The notes below the pieces were generated by a model. The model was not told the DNA's origin. It saw nothing but the letters and a program-made list of their open reading frames with translations, and searched no databases. DNA of 64,000 nucleotides from Palsa-1150 sp964531095. GTDB taxonomy: Bacteria; Myxococcota_A; Polyangia; Polyangiales; Polyangiaceae. Both the position numbers and the translations under genes were made by a program. Every line of letters starts with the position of its first letter. Within the stretch, counting starts at the first letter, position 1. The DNA is taken from assembly GCA_964531095.1 (NCBI GenBank), contig CAZHED010000008.1, forward strand, positions 62,001-126,000. The letters run 5' to 3'. This document shows positions 34,901-44,790 of this stretch, one piece after another.

Positions 34901-37900
34901 TGAGGATGTCGATTCGCTCGCGCTCCGTCGTCACGACGTCGAGCTGCCGCTCGAGCACCGCCACGAGCTCCGCCCATTGGGCGAGCGCCTCGTAGACGCG
35001 GGCAAGGCCCTTCAGCGCGCGCAGATTGCCGGGCTCGATATCGACGACGTCTCGATAGCCCTGCGCGGCGCGCGGGAGATCACCGATGGTCGTCTCTTGC
35101 AGCTGTGCGATTCGCAGCTTCGTCGCAGCGATGTCGCTCGTGTCCTTCAGGGCGGGCACCTTGCGCACCAGCACTTCGACGAGCTCGCGGTTCTGTCCGC
35201 GCGCCGTGTAGATGCGCTCCAGATTCTCCAGCGCTGGCAGGAAGTTGGGGTCCACTTCGAGGGCGCGCTGGAAATGGGCGATCGCCTGCTCTGGCTTTTG
35301 CAGCTGCGACTCGTTCAACTCGCCGAGATCGTTGAGTACCTCCTTGCGATCCATGTCGTTGGTCGCGACGTCGAGCGCCCGCGCCAGCGTGGCGCTCATC
35401 TGCTGCCAGTTGCCGGCCTTCTTGTAGAGGCTCGCCAGTTGGCGCATCGCGCCCACGTTGAGCGGGTCGAGCTGAATGATCTGCGCGTAATACGGCTGCG
35501 CGTACTCCGGGTGCCCGAGGTCGTCGCCGTACCACTTCGCGAGATGCAAGCAGAGACGAATCTTGTCGTCGGCCTCCGTCTGCTGCTTCAGCCAGCCGCC
35601 GACGGTCTGGATGACTTCGGTCCATCGGCCAGTCGCCTGCGCCATCCGCTCGAGGTAACGCGCGGTCTCGCGGTTGTGAAAGTCCATCTCGAGCGCGTTG
35701 ACCAGGGCGTCGAGCGCCTGGTCCTTGTCGTCGAGCTTCTCCTCGAAAACGCGTGCGATCTTCCGCAGGAGCTCCGTCTTTTCGCCGACGTCCTCGCGCA
35801 GGTCGAGGCGCGCGAGATAAAGCTCGATGAGCGCCTCCCACCGACCGGCCGCGACGTGCAGCTTCTCGAGCTCTGCAAACGCCTCGTCCGCCAGCGGATC
35901 GACCTCCAGGATTTTCTCGTACGCGTCGCGTGCACCGTCCGCGTCGCCGGCCCGGTCGCGCCACAGCAGCGCGACGCTGCGCAGCTGCGCGATCCGCTCC
36001 GCCGGATCGTGGATCGCCGCCGCCCGCTGCATCCGCACGTCGATGACGGACTTCCAGTCCTCCTCGCTCCGGTAGATTGCCTCGAGGGCGTCCATCGCCT
36101 CGAAGTCGGAGCCCACCTCGAGAAGCTTGCGCCACGACTCCGCCGCGTCGAACGGCTGATCGAGCGTCGACCCGTACGTCTTGCCCAGCTCCCGATAAAT
36201 CTCCTTCAGCGCGTCCGCGTCCAGAAGGGCCGCGGCCCGGTCGACGAGCTGGTGGAGCGCCGCGACGAGCTCGTTCGGGTCTCCCTGTCTACGGCGGATT
36301 TCCGCGATCGCCCGGAGCGCCCCCAGGTTGGCGTAATCGATGTCGAGCACGCGGCCATAGTCCTCGAGTGCATCATCGTCGCGCCCCAACCTCTCGCTCG
36401 TCACGCGTGCGCGCCGCGTGAGAACAGCGACTCGATCTTCGTCGCTCGCCGCGATGTCGTACTCTCGCTCGAGGATGTCCACGAGCTTGGCCCACTGACC
36501 CAGCGCTTCGTACAGGTCGGCGAGGGCGTGCAACGCCTCGGGGTCCTCTCCCCGCAGATCGAGCACCGTTCGCCACGTCTCGATCGCGCGCTCGGGCTGC
36601 CCGAGCCTCTCGGCCCCGAGGCGCGCAATCTTTCCGCGGATCTCGGCCTCCGCCGCGTCGCCGGATGCATGCTCCAGCTCGCGCTGGTACACGGCGTCGA
36701 GCTCCTGCCACGCCTCTTGGTGCTCGTAGATGCGGACCAGCGCGGCGATGGCGCCCTCGTGCGCTCTATCGAGCTCGTCGAAGATGCGTCGATACGCGCG
36801 TATGGCATCGGGCAGACTGCCGAGACGCGTCTCGTAGAGATCGCCCAATCTTGCGTAAAGCTCCACGAGCTCCATCGCGTCGCTCGCGGCGAGGACGCGC
36901 ATCTCCAGCACTTGAGCGAGGTTCTGCCACGAGTCGACCGACAGGTAGATGCGATCGAGGTTCGCCAACGCCTCGACGTCGGTGTCGTCGACCCCCAAGA
37001 CGTATTTGTACGTCTCCTCGGCCTTGCCGGCGTCCCCGAGCTCGTCCTCGAACGTCCGCGCGAGGCGTTTGCCGATGGTTCGTTGGACGGTCGGATCCGG
37101 ATGCGCACCGAGAATGTCCGCGTACGCATTGGCCGCAGTCTCCCAACCGCCGTCGACGATCGCCGCCAGACGTTGCACTTCTTCGCCCGCCTTCTCGTCG
37201 AGCGGAGACTCCGTGAGAGCGCGGATGTAAATCTCCAACGTCCTCACCGGATCGAGCAGCTTCTCGTCGAAGAGCTCGGCGAGACGGTAGTAGGCGGAGA
37301 GGCGTTCGCCTTCGCCCGTCGTGTGTGCGAGCTGCGCTTCGTAGACGCGAGCGAGCTTGTCCCACTCGCCCACGGCACGATAAAGGGGCTCGAGGATTTC
37401 ACCGACTTCGGCCTGCTTCTCGCCGCGCTCGAAGAGCGCTTCCAGAGATTGAACGGTGGCTTCGTGCTCCGGAGCGGCGCTGATGACTTCGCGATACGCG
37501 GCAATCGCGGCGTCCAGGTTGGTCAGCTTCGTTTCTTCGATCTGGCCGAGCCGGTACTTCAGCTCGAGAATCTCGTCGGGCGTCTGCGCAACCTCGGCCT
37601 CGCGCGCGAGAATCTGCGCGAGATCGCCCCAGCGCTGCGTCTGTGCGTAGAGGCGATCGAGCGCTCGGATCGCAGAAAGGTTCTCGCGATCGGCGGCGAC
37701 CACGCGGCGGTAGCGGGCGATGGCCGCCTGGACGTCGTCGAGCTGAACTTCGAAAATCTGCGCGCTGCGCACGCCCAGCTCGACGAAACGCGCGCCGGGA
37801 TCGCCGTCGGCCAGCTTGTCGAGCTCCGCATCGTATAGGCGCGCAACCTCTTGCCAGCGATTGACCGCCATGGCCAAACGCTCGATGTTGCCCAGGGTCT

Positions 37901-40900
37901 GCTCGTTCCCGGCATCGAAGGGCAGGGCGCGCGCGTAGGTGTCGAACGCGGAGGCCAGGTCGGCAAGCGAGTTTTCCTGGAGCGCACCGATCCTGTGGAG
38001 CAAGTCGACCTTCCGGAATGGATCGCTCGCGCGACGAACTTGCACTTCGAGGACCCGAATGAGCTTCGCCCAGTCCCCGGTGGCTTCGTAAATCGGCTCC
38101 AGAACGCCGGCCGCGCTCAGCGGGTCCTGGTCCGCCTCTTTCAGCCCCTCGAGCGCCCGCAGCGTGGGCTCGTGATCCGGCTGCGCGTTCAAGATCTCCC
38201 GGTAAAGCTCGACGGCACGCGGCACGTCGTCCAAGTGCTTCTCGTAAAGATCGGCGATGCGGAACTGAAAGCTGATGGCCTCGTTCGGGTCGCCGGTCAT
38301 CTCGCTTTCGCGCGTGAGCACCGACAGGAGCTCCGTCCAGTTCTTCGCCTGCTCGTAGAGGACGTCGAGGCGCGACAGAGCCTGCAAGTCGTCCGGGTCG
38401 AGCTCGAGGATCTTCGCGTACGTATCGATGGCGCGCGGCACGTCCCCGAGCTCTCGCTCGTAAACCGCGCCAACCTGGTAGTAAATCGCCTTCTTCTCGT
38501 CGGCGTCGGCGACGAGATCCGCCTTCTTGGCGTAAACGGCGAGCAGCTCCTCCCAGCGCGAGAGGTCGAGATAGCGCTTGACGAGGGCGTCGAGGGCGCG
38601 CAGGTCGTCGGCGTCGATCTCGAGCACCTTGGCGTAGACCGAGATTGCCGCCTCCGGCCGATTGAGCACGTCTTCCTCGATCGATGCCGCCTGGAAGAGC
38701 GCTTCCTTCTTCTCGGCCGGCTCCTCAAGGATCTCCGACTTTCGTTGGAGGACGATCGACAGGTCCTGATAGCGCTCCGACGCTCGGAACAGACGCTCGA
38801 GCGACTGCGCGGCGGCGAGGCTCAGCGGATCGATCTCGAGCACTTTGCGGTAGAGAGCGATCGCCGCTTCGAGGTTGCCGATGTCGTCTTCTTGGGCCAA
38901 CGCGCTCGTCATGTAGAGGCTGCTCGCGAGCGCGGGATCCTCTACCTCGGCCGCGAGCTGCTCGAAGACCTGCGCGAGATCGACAAAGCGACCAGAGGCG
39001 CGCGCGACTCGATCGAGCTGCTCTCGAGTGCTCTCGCTGGCGGGGTCCTCTTTGAGAGCACGCGCCAGCGTTGCGAACGAGGAGCCCAGATCGCCTGCGG
39101 AGTCCTCGTAAAGCTGCGCGACGTATTGCAAGAGCTCCACGCGACGCGTGACGTCGTCGCTGCGACGCACTTGCACTTCGTGTACGCCGATGAGCTTCTT
39201 CCAGTCGCCGATCCGCTGGTAGAGCGGTTCGAGCAAGTCGGCGATCGTCAGCTCGTACTTCGCGTTCTTGCCGAGCCGCTCGAGCGCGGCGAGCGCGTCG
39301 GCGTTCGTCGGCGCTCGCTCGAGGATCCGGCGATACCCCTCGATGGCCACGTCGACGAGGCCCATCTGTCCCTCGCGGAGCTCCGCGAGCCGGAGCATCA
39401 GAGCGATCTGGGCGTCTTCGGTGGGGGCGAGAGCGAGCTGCGCGTCGAGGTTTTCGGCGAGATCGCTCCACATCTGGCGGCGGGTGAACAGGGCGTCCAG
39501 CGCCTGGAGAGCGCGCACGCTCCCCGGATCGAGCTCGAGCACCTTCTGGTAGGCCGCAATGGCGTCGTCGGGGCGCCCGAGCTGCTCGTCGTAAATCTGA
39601 GCCATCGAGGCGTAGAGCGCCTCGCGACTGCCGGCGTCGCTGCTCTGTTCGATCCGCCGGCCGATGACGCCGATGAGGTCATCCCATCGGCTCGTCCGCG
39701 TGAAGAGCCGATCGAGCGCGGCGAGCGCGTCCCCGTCCTCCGGGTCGATCGCGAGCACCTTGTAGTAGGCGTGCGCCGCCTGATCGACGTCGCCGAGGCG
39801 GTCGTCAATCGCCGCGATGCGCAGCCAGTAGTCGCGCGCCAGCGCCGCGTCGCTCGCACTCGTTGCCAGCTCTCCGTAGAGGGCGACGAGATCGCGCTCC
39901 GCGCCAGACCCGCGTGCGATCTTCTCGATCTCGTCCCGCGTGCCGGCGAGCGACGGGTCGTCGCGGAGGGCGGAGGCGAGAACGGCGAACGCTTGCCGGC
40001 TGTCGTTCACCCGCTCTGCACCGATCCGCGCCGCCTTGCGTTTGAGCGCGACTCGCCTCTCGAGCCCTCCCTCGCCGGCGCTGAGGATCTCGAGCGCGCC
40101 GATCAGCTTGGACCAGTCGCCGCGCTCCTCGTAAATCGGCTCGAGGATCGTCGCCGCCTCCGCACGCAGGTCGCCGCCGAGCATTGACTCGAGCGCGAGT
40201 CTCGCCCCTTCGTGACGTGGATCGACGAAAAGGATTTCGCGGTAGTTCTCCAGGGCGGCGGCCGAATCGCGAAGATGCTTCTCGAGCGTCTGCCCCAGCC
40301 GAAATTTCAGATCCGCGAGCTGCGTTTCGCTTCCGGCGAGCTCGATTCTGCGGCGAAGGACGGTGACGTAGTGCTCCCATCGGCCGAGGCGGCCGTACAG
40401 AACGTCGAGCGCGGCGAGCGCCTGGCTGTCGCTCGGGTCGTCGTCGAGCACCTGGGCGTGCGTCTCGATCGCCTTTTCGACGTCTTTGATCTCGTGTTCG
40501 TAGAGACTCGCGATCTCGTAGTTGATTGCCCTCTTCTCGCCCGGCGTCGCGGCGAGGTCGCGCTTCTTCGCGTAAATGCCGAGGAGATCGCCGAACCGAG
40601 CCGTTTGACGATAGAGCTTCTCGAGCGCCGCGATCGCCTCGGCGTTGTCGCCGTCGGCTTCGTACACCGCCCGATACGCTTCGAGCGCCTCGTCGACCCT
40701 TTGCTGCTTGTCCACGAGGACGTGACCCAGCCGAAGTCGGAGCATGACCCCGAGAGCCGGATCGCCACCTGCATCCGCCACCTTGATCGCTCGCCGGTAG
40801 GACGCGACGACTTCGTCCCAACGCGACGTTCCGCTCGCCACTCGCTCGAGATCTTCGCTCGTTCGGGGGTCGCCTGGAGAGAGCTCGAACGCCGCCAAGT

Positions 40901-43307
40901 ACCGGTTGAAAGCCTTCTGCGGGTCTTTGACCTTTCCCTCGTAGAGCGCCGCGACTTGACGGTAGAGGTCGAGCTTCGTGCTCGGGTCGCGCTCGTGGCC
41001 GAGCTTGACCTCGATAGCGTTGGCAAGCGCCTTGGAATTGTTGGCGGCGCTGTAGATCGGAATCAGCGCTTCGGCTGCCTGAAGACTGTCCGCGTCGATC
41101 TCGAGGATCTTCTCGTACGTCTTCGCGGCTCGATCGAGCTTCTGCTTCTTGTCCGCCCACAGCTGCGCGATCTTGAAGAGGAGCGAGCTCTTCGCCTGGG
41201 CGCTCGTCTCTTTCGCCTCCTGCTGCTCGAGAACGCGGATGAACTCGTCCCACTTGCCGCTCTCGGCGTAGAAGACTTCCAGATCGTCCCACCGTCCCAA
41301 TCCGAGGTATTTTCTCTTCAGCGCGTCCTGGGCACGCCGGTCGTTCGGGTCGAGCGTGAGAAGCGCGCGCCACGCGTTGACTGCGCCCTCGTCGTTGTTG
41401 AGGCGTTCGCCGTAGATCGTCCCGAGCTTGGACAGGACTTGGATCTTGGCCCCCGAGTCGAACGTAGTCTCTGCCTGCCGCTCGAGCACGCTCGCCAGCT
41501 TTTCGAAGTCCTTGGCGCGTTCGTAGAGGCCTGCCAGCGCAGCCAGAGCCTCCGCGCTGGACTCGTCGTTCTGCAGCACCTCTTGCCAGAGATCGATGCA
41601 CACCTCGGGTTTCTTCACCCGCTCGGTCGCCAGCTTCGCGATCTCGAGAAACTTCGCCGCTCGGCCCGCGCCGGGCGGCAGCCGCTCGGCTTCGCGGCGC
41701 TGCAGACCGAGGAGCTTCTCCCAGTCGCGACGCTTCTCGTACATCTGACGCAAGTAGTCGATGGCCTGGGCGTTTTCCGCATCGATCGCAAGAACCGATT
41801 CGTACGCCTTCACCGCCTCGACCTGATTTGCGAACTTCGAGACGTAGAGCTCCGCCGCCTGCGCGTAGAGAGAGACCTTCTCCGCCGCTTCTGGCACGAG
41901 CGCCGCGAGCTGCAGGAGCGTGCGAACGTAATCGTTGTAGCGCTTGGCACCCTCCTGCTTTTCGGCCTGCTGCCGGAGCTCGGCGATTTTCGCCTCGTCG
42001 ACGGGCAGTGGCGGTGGCGGCGCCGGATCGGGGGTGAGGCTCGCGACAGTCGCGGGCGCACGGGGCGTGGCCGCCTCCGATGTCGATGCAGCCGGGACGA
42101 CGGCGACGTTCCCACCGGCTAGGGCGCTCGACGGCGCCGCCTGCGGCGGCAATTCGCCCACGCCGTCGTTTTCTCGCGAGGTTCGCACCGGTTTGATCGC
42201 CTCACCAATCTGCGCCTCGAAGGCGCGAAGTTGCGGGTGCTCGGGCGCCATGACGCTGAGACGCTCGAACGACATGCGCGCGCGGATCAGGTTTCCGAGC
42301 TGCCGCCAAGCGATCGTCCCCGCCTGGGCAAGCATGAACGGGTTGTTGGCCTCCTCGGAGCGAATCGCGGCTTCTTCTGCGAGCGCCAGGACGCGATCCC
42401 AGTCGCCCGCCTTCTTGCCGTAAGCCTCTCGCAAGAAAAAGAAGGCGCCCTCGCTTTCCGGATCGAGCTTCAGCGCCTCTTCGAGGAAGCGAGCCCCGAT
42501 TTCGAGGTTCTGGTGGCGCAGCACCCAGCGCGTACCGAATGCGATTGCGAGTCTCGCGCGAGAGCGCCGGTCGGCGGTTTGCTGCAGGATCTGACGCTGT
42601 TGCTGTTCGAGGGCGTCGAAGCGTGCGGTTTCGGCCAGCAGCCCCTCGTAGAGCGCGGCCACCTGCCGATCGGACGCTTGCGCGGCATATGCGCGAGCAA
42701 GCATGGCCTCTGCTTCGTCGGGTGCGAACCGACGCGCTACGCGCGAGGCGCGAAGCAGCATGCGCGCCTTCGCCGCCGAGTCGCCCTCGTCGTTGGCACC
42801 TCGCAACAAGGCCCCCAGGCGTTCCTGCCACGTCGCTGCATCGACCTGTACGTCCTCCAGACAGGCGCTGGCCTCCGTGCTCTTGCCGCCACTGGCGCCG
42901 AGGCTTCGCGCATAGGCGGTGGCCGCTTTGGCCCAGTCGCCCTGGTCGCAAAACACGTCTCCGAGCTCGAGCAGCAAAGCGGCACCCTGCGGAGTATCGC
43001 CGGCTGCTTTCAGCTCGAGCTCCAGCAGCTTCTGAACCATGTTCAGCTTGCCGAGATCCCAGTAGACGCTCCGCGCTGCGCCGAGGCTTTCCGTCAGCGC
43101 AGGGTTGAGCTTGTAGGCGTCTTGGAAGTGCTTGAGAGCCTTCACGCCGGCGAGGAACTTCGTCTCGAGCACCCGGCCCAGCTTGAGGTGAAACTGCGCC
43201 TTGGTCGGGCCACCCGACGACGAGGCGATCCCCTTCTCGAGCTCGTCGACGAGGCTCGGCCAATCGCGGACGTTCTCCAGGTACGAAAGACGCTCCTCTA
43301 GCTCCAT
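31977..43307 (-). CDS. gltI: Giant cytoplasmic TPR protein GltI (AgmK)
   Basis: At 3776 aa this is the largest gene of the window. It consists of TPR repeats almost from end to end, with recurring blocks of the type YRKVLEIDPLSLAAAQSLER separated by W-x-E/D-L helices. No signal peptide or membrane helix is seen, so it is probably cytoplasmic, as reported for GltI/AgmK of Myxococcus xanthus, which has almost the same length (about 3800 aa) and lies downstream of gltG there. ATG 43307 is chosen because GAGG lies 6 bp upstream; GTG 43328 is possible. An Ala/Pro-rich break interrupts the repeats near residues 380-430. The last 280 residues are not TPR but look like a peptidase M48 fold without its zinc motif. 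Presumed role: cytoplasmic platform of the gliding complex. Confidence 0.85.
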   Translation of the reverse strand: MELEERLSYLENVRDWPSLVDELEKGIASSSGGPTKAQFHLKLGRVLETKFLAGVKALKHFQDAYKLNPALTESLGAARSVYWDLGKLNMVQKLLELELKAAGDTPQGAALLLELGDVFCDQGDWAKAATAYARSLGASGGKSTEASACLEDVQVDAATWQERLGALLRGANDEGDSAAKARMLLRASRVARRFAPDEAEAMLARAYAAQASDRQVAALYEGLLAETARFDALEQQQRQILQQTADRRSRARLAIAFGTRWVLRHQNLEIGARFLEEALKLDPESEGAFFFLREAYGKKAGDWDRVLALAEEAAIRSEEANNPFMLAQAGTIAWRQLGNLIRARMSFERLSVMAPEHPQLRAFEAQIGEAIKPVRTSRENDGVGELPPQAAPSSALAGGNVAVVPAASTSEAATPRAPATVASLTPDPAPPPPLPVDEAKIAELRQQAEKQEGAKRYNDYVRTLLQLAALVPEAAEKVSLYAQAAELYVSKFANQVEAVKAYESVLAIDAENAQAIDYLRQMYEKRRDWEKLLGLQRREAERLPPGAGRAAKFLEIAKLATERVKKPEVCIDLWQEVLQNDESSAEALAALAGLYERAKDFEKLASVLERQAETTFDSGAKIQVLSKLGTIYGERLNNDEGAVNAWRALLTLDPNDRRAQDALKRKYLGLGRWDDLEVFYAESGKWDEFIRVLEQQEAKETSAQAKSSLLFKIAQLWADKKQKLDRAAKTYEKILEIDADSLQAAEALIPIYSAANNSKALANAIEVKLGHERDPSTKLDLYRQVAALYEGKVKDPQKAFNRYLAAFELSPGDPRTSEDLERVASGTSRWDEVVASYRRAIKVADAGGDPALGVMLRLRLGHVLVDKQQRVDEALEAYRAVYEADGDNAEAIAALEKLYRQTARFGDLLGIYAKKRDLAATPGEKRAINYEIASLYEHEIKDVEKAIETHAQVLDDDPSDSQALAALDVLYGRLGRWEHYVTVLRRRIELAGSETQLADLKFRLGQTLEKHLRDSAAALENYREILFVDPRHEGARLALESMLGGDLRAEAATILEPIYEERGDWSKLIGALEILSAGEGGLERRVALKRKAARIGAERVNDSRQAFAVLASALRDDPSLAGTRDEIEKIARGSGAERDLVALYGELATSASDAALARDYWLRIAAIDDRLGDVDQAAHAYYKVLAIDPEDGDALAALDRLFTRTSRWDDLIGVIGRRIEQSSDAGSREALYASMAQIYDEQLGRPDDAIAAYQKVLELDPGSVRALQALDALFTRRQMWSDLAENLDAQLALAPTEDAQIALMLRLAELREGQMGLVDVAIEGYRRILERAPTNADALAALERLGKNAKYELTIADLLEPLYQRIGDWKKLIGVHEVQVRRSDDVTRRVELLQYVAQLYEDSAGDLGSSFATLARALKEDPASESTREQLDRVARASGRFVDLAQVFEQLAAEVEDPALASSLYMTSALAQEDDIGNLEAAIALYRKVLEIDPLSLAAAQSLERLFRASERYQDLSIVLQRKSEILEEPAEKKEALFQAASIEEDVLNRPEAAISVYAKVLEIDADDLRALDALVKRYLDLSRWEELLAVYAKKADLVADADEKKAIYYQVGAVYERELGDVPRAIDTYAKILELDPDDLQALSRLDVLYEQAKNWTELLSVLTRESEMTGDPNEAISFQFRIADLYEKHLDDVPRAVELYREILNAQPDHEPTLRALEGLKEADQDPLSAAGVLEPIYEATGDWAKLIRVLEVQVRRASDPFRKVDLLHRIGALQENSLADLASAFDTYARALPFDAGNEQTLGNIERLAMAVNRWQEVARLYDAELDKLADGDPGARFVELGVRSAQIFEVQLDDVQAAIARYRRVVAADRENLSAIRALDRLYAQTQRWGDLAQILAREAEVAQTPDEILELKYRLGQIEETKLTNLDAAIAAYREVISAAPEHEATVQSLEALFERGEKQAEVGEILEPLYRAVGEWDKLARVYEAQLAHTTGEGERLSAYYRLAELFDEKLLDPVRTLEIYIRALTESPLDEKAGEEVQRLAAIVDGGWETAANAYADILGAHPDPTVQRTIGKRLARTFEDELGDAGKAEETYKYVLGVDDTDVEALANLDRIYLSVDSWQNLAQVLEMRVLAASDAMELVELYARLGDLYETRLGSLPDAIRAYRRIFDELDRAHEGAIAALVRIYEHQEAWQELDAVYQRELEHASGDAAEAEIRGKIARLGAERLGQPERAIETWRTVLDLRGEDPEALHALADLYEALGQWAKLVDILEREYDIAASDEDRVAVLTRRARVTSERLGRDDDALEDYGRVLDIDYANLGALRAIAEIRRRQGDPNELVAALHQLVDRAAALLDADALKEIYRELGKTYGSTLDQPFDAAESWRKLLEVGSDFEAMDALEAIYRSEEDWKSVIDVRMQRAAAIHDPAERIAQLRSVALLWRDRAGDADGARDAYEKILEVDPLADEAFAELEKLHVAAGRWEALIELYLARLDLREDVGEKTELLRKIARVFEEKLDDKDQALDALVNALEMDFHNRETARYLERMAQATGRWTEVIQTVGGWLKQQTEADDKIRLCLHLAKWYGDDLGHPEYAQPYYAQIIQLDPLNVGAMRQLASLYKKAGNWQQMSATLARALDVATNDMDRKEVLNDLGELNESQLQKPEQAIAHFQRALEVDPNFLPALENLERIYTARGQNRELVEVLVRKVPALKDTSDIAATKLRIAQLQETTIGDLPRAAQGYRDVVDIEPGNLRALKGLARVYEALAQWAELVAVLERQLDVVTTERERIDILMQLATLHEEHFLKADLAARRLEQALEVDPNNEEAHFKLERSYRRLRQWLDLVHTYERHIAATLNRKTKVELFGAIAQVYSDEVEDVERAVDAYKNIIDLDEQNVAALEALAKLYEKLGDAGQSIEFTTRVADLTQDPKQRVDAFYRIGKALDEKVGDRVAAQERYEMALDLDSAHLPTLAALRQIAIDAADYDKAARYLNEEQTHTQSARQRARLLVELGRLREESLGDHPGAIAAWEAAYEADPENEEAATPLVDHYIAQQQWAAAEPLIDMLVRKGNKRDRAEQHVLQNKLGEVCAALGKDDKALKAYTAALQLDLTDQTTIRGLADVCFRLKDWGAALANYQKVLTALGEGESTARADVYYRLGRIKREQGQAKQAINNFEKALAVDPSHAATLESLVSLYAELKDWKQVVAYRRQILDNVFDADERFRMLNEIADVWNDQDKNPRKAIEALEEARELQPSNPGLLHKLIALYQATENWSKMIETLQTIADNEKDPGRKSKFLYTMAQLYRDKEGDQDKAVELFSEALDLNPQYLEAFERINKLLTTKKDWKALERAFRKMLRRMSTANVSNPDLEFNLWHNLGLIYRDRLKDTTSAIEAFKMATRFKPDEPVERQILAELYEATEQVEAAVGEHALVLQKDPLRVDPYRSLYKLYLRMHEFDRAWCMCAALAFLHKTDDEEQRFFEDYKPKGMPQVKSRLDNEAWVKSVFHRDENLYIGKIFEMLTPAAIIAKTNQLRSQKQLPVLDRRFRQDPATSTVTFAKTFGWAAQVLGVATPELYVRNDVPGALIAVAATPPASVAGQTVLTGFTPQELMFIVGKHLSGYRGEHYIKNLFPTLNELKVILFAGVKIVMPEFTVPGEMAQAVNATATELLKHVQPVQRESLKIVVQKWMEDGAKADLKRWMQATEITACRAGLLLCADLEIAKKIIAAEQQLPGDLPPAEKMKELLVFSVSEQYFAVRKALGIAVG

Positions 43308-43662
43308 CGATCGCCTCGGTTCGTTCACCGCTCAAAGAAAGAATATGCCGGGATCGCGCGCTCTCGTGGCGCGCCCGCCGGCCGCACGTCGTCCCGCCAC
43401 GTTATCGGTGCAGGCAAACGGCGCAAAGCAAACGGTATCAGAGCCAACCTCGAAACGGACGGCCATCGCGGCTTCGCCCGGCCAACACTATACCGCCGAG
43501 AGGATTCGAACCCGCTGGCATTTTTCACGCGCGGTAGCTTCCCGCCCGGCGCACCCCACCCCCACCGACCCCAACTTTGCCGGCGATGCCTGCCAGAGCC
43601 GGCCGGCGGGTGCGGAAGCACCGCCGCGCGACGTGTGCGACAAGCAGCCGAGAGCGCGTGGG
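43308..43662. other. Intergenic region upstream of gltI
   Basis: About 350 bp between the TPR lipoprotein gene and gltI, both on the minus strand. The gap suggests gltI may have its own promoter, but no clear box was recognised. A T-loop-like GGTTCGAATCC (minus strand, near 43505) has no tRNA around it. Nothing else is assignable. Confidence 0.5.
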
Positions 43663-44601
43663 CTATTGTAGGGAGCCGCCCATGCGGCGCACGATCTCTT
43701 GCGACTGCGCGCACTGATCTCCGAACTTGGCGGCGAGCGCGCCCTTGCAGGTGATCTTCCAGAACGATTGAAGCTGCTGGATCGCTTCGTTCTTCTTCGG
43801 CGGGTTCAGCTCCGCGTACGCCGACCCCAAGTTGAAGAAGGCTTCCTTGTGATCATTGCACTTGTTGCTGTCGCACGACTTCTTCGCGGCTTCGTACTCG
43901 CTTACCGCACGCGAGATATCCGGCTTGATCTCGTAGACGTAGCCGAGGAGCGCGTGGAGGTTGAAGAGGTGCTTGTCGTCCTCCTTGGCGAAGGATAGGC
44001 CCTCCTTCAGCACCTGCTCGGCCTGATCGTAATACATGAGGCGGGTGTACTCGTCGGCGAGGTTGACATAGTACTGGGTTTCGTCGGGCTTGGTCTCGAG
44101 CGCCTTCGTCCAGTTTTGAATGGCACCGGCCTCGTCGTCCAGATGCAGAAGTACCCACGCCAGCTCGCCGTACGCCTGAGCGTAATTGGGGTCGAGCTCG
44201 ATCGTCGTCTGAAAGGGAGCCTTGGCGTCCGCCCAGGGGCCAGCGCCTTTCTCCGCGAGCTGTTCGAGCGCGTATCCCTGGCGAAAGTAGTACTCCGCGT
44301 GCGCCTTCTTCTTTTCGGTTCGCTCCGCGGCCCCTTGCGCGCTAACGCAGGCGCTCGCCATCTTCTGCCAGTCTTCCTTCTTCTCGTACGCTAGCGCCAG
44401 CTTCCACCAGATGCGCGCGTTGTCCGCGTCGAGCCTCGTCGCCTGATCGTACTTCGAAATGGCTTCGTCGACGTTCGCCGACTTGGCCTGGTCTCCCTCG
44501 TTGGCGAGGTTCACCGCCTCGATGTTGTTGCGACTGCACCCGAACGCGGTGATCGCGGTTGCGGCGGCGACGAGCAGAGCCTTTGTGGTGTTCGCAGTCA
44601 T
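43663..44601 (-). CDS. TPR-repeat lipoprotein of the gliding module
   Basis: A 312-aa protein with a signal peptide ending TAFGC (Cys22, lipid attachment likely) and five or six TPR units over about residues 35-290, including DEAISKYDQATRLDADNARI and TTIELDPNYAQAYGELAWVL. Four Cys residues cluster near the C-terminal third (CDSNKCNDH, and two later), perhaps forming disulfides. It lies between gltG and gltI, where I recall the beta-barrel gene gltH in Myxococcus; this protein is not a barrel, so it is not GltH. Probable role: outer-membrane or periplasmic TPR adaptor of the gliding complex, inferred from position. Confidence 0.75.
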   Translation of the reverse strand: MTANTTKALLVAAATAITAFGCSRNNIEAVNLANEGDQAKSANVDEAISKYDQATRLDADNARIWWKLALAYEKKEDWQKMASACVSAQGAAERTEKKKAHAEYYFRQGYALEQLAEKGAGPWADAKAPFQTTIELDPNYAQAYGELAWVLLHLDDEAGAIQNWTKALETKPDETQYYVNLADEYTRLMYYDQAEQVLKEGLSFAKEDDKHLFNLHALLGYVYEIKPDISRAVSEYEAAKKSCDSNKCNDHKEAFFNLGSAYAELNPPKKNEAIQQLQSFWKITCKGALAAKFGDQCAQSQEIVRRMGGSLQ

Positions 44602-44790
44602 GACGATGCGCGGAGTCTACGAGAATCCAGCGCGCTCCGTCTACTCCAAGCTGGCCATTCGCTCCGTCGCCGCGAGCGCTTCGGAGTGCGCTCGACGGCA
44701 CGTCGCTCGGCGATCGTCGACGGCACGCAACCAATGACACAGCGCGGTCGGCGAACTCGCCGACCGCGCCACGTCGCCCAACAGACCGAA

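Noticed and set aside
31962..37838. A nearly 2000-codon open frame on the plus strand opposite gltI, and similar long antisense frames elsewhere
   Set aside because: High GC makes antisense frames stop-free. The composition is Arg/Leu-rich with no signal or domain, while the minus frame carries a continuous TPR pattern.
43480..43560. tRNA suggested by a GGTTCGAATCC T-loop on the minus strand
   Set aside because: The T stem does not pair, no D arm or anticodon stem can be found, and no acceptor stem closes. Chance match or a remnant at best.
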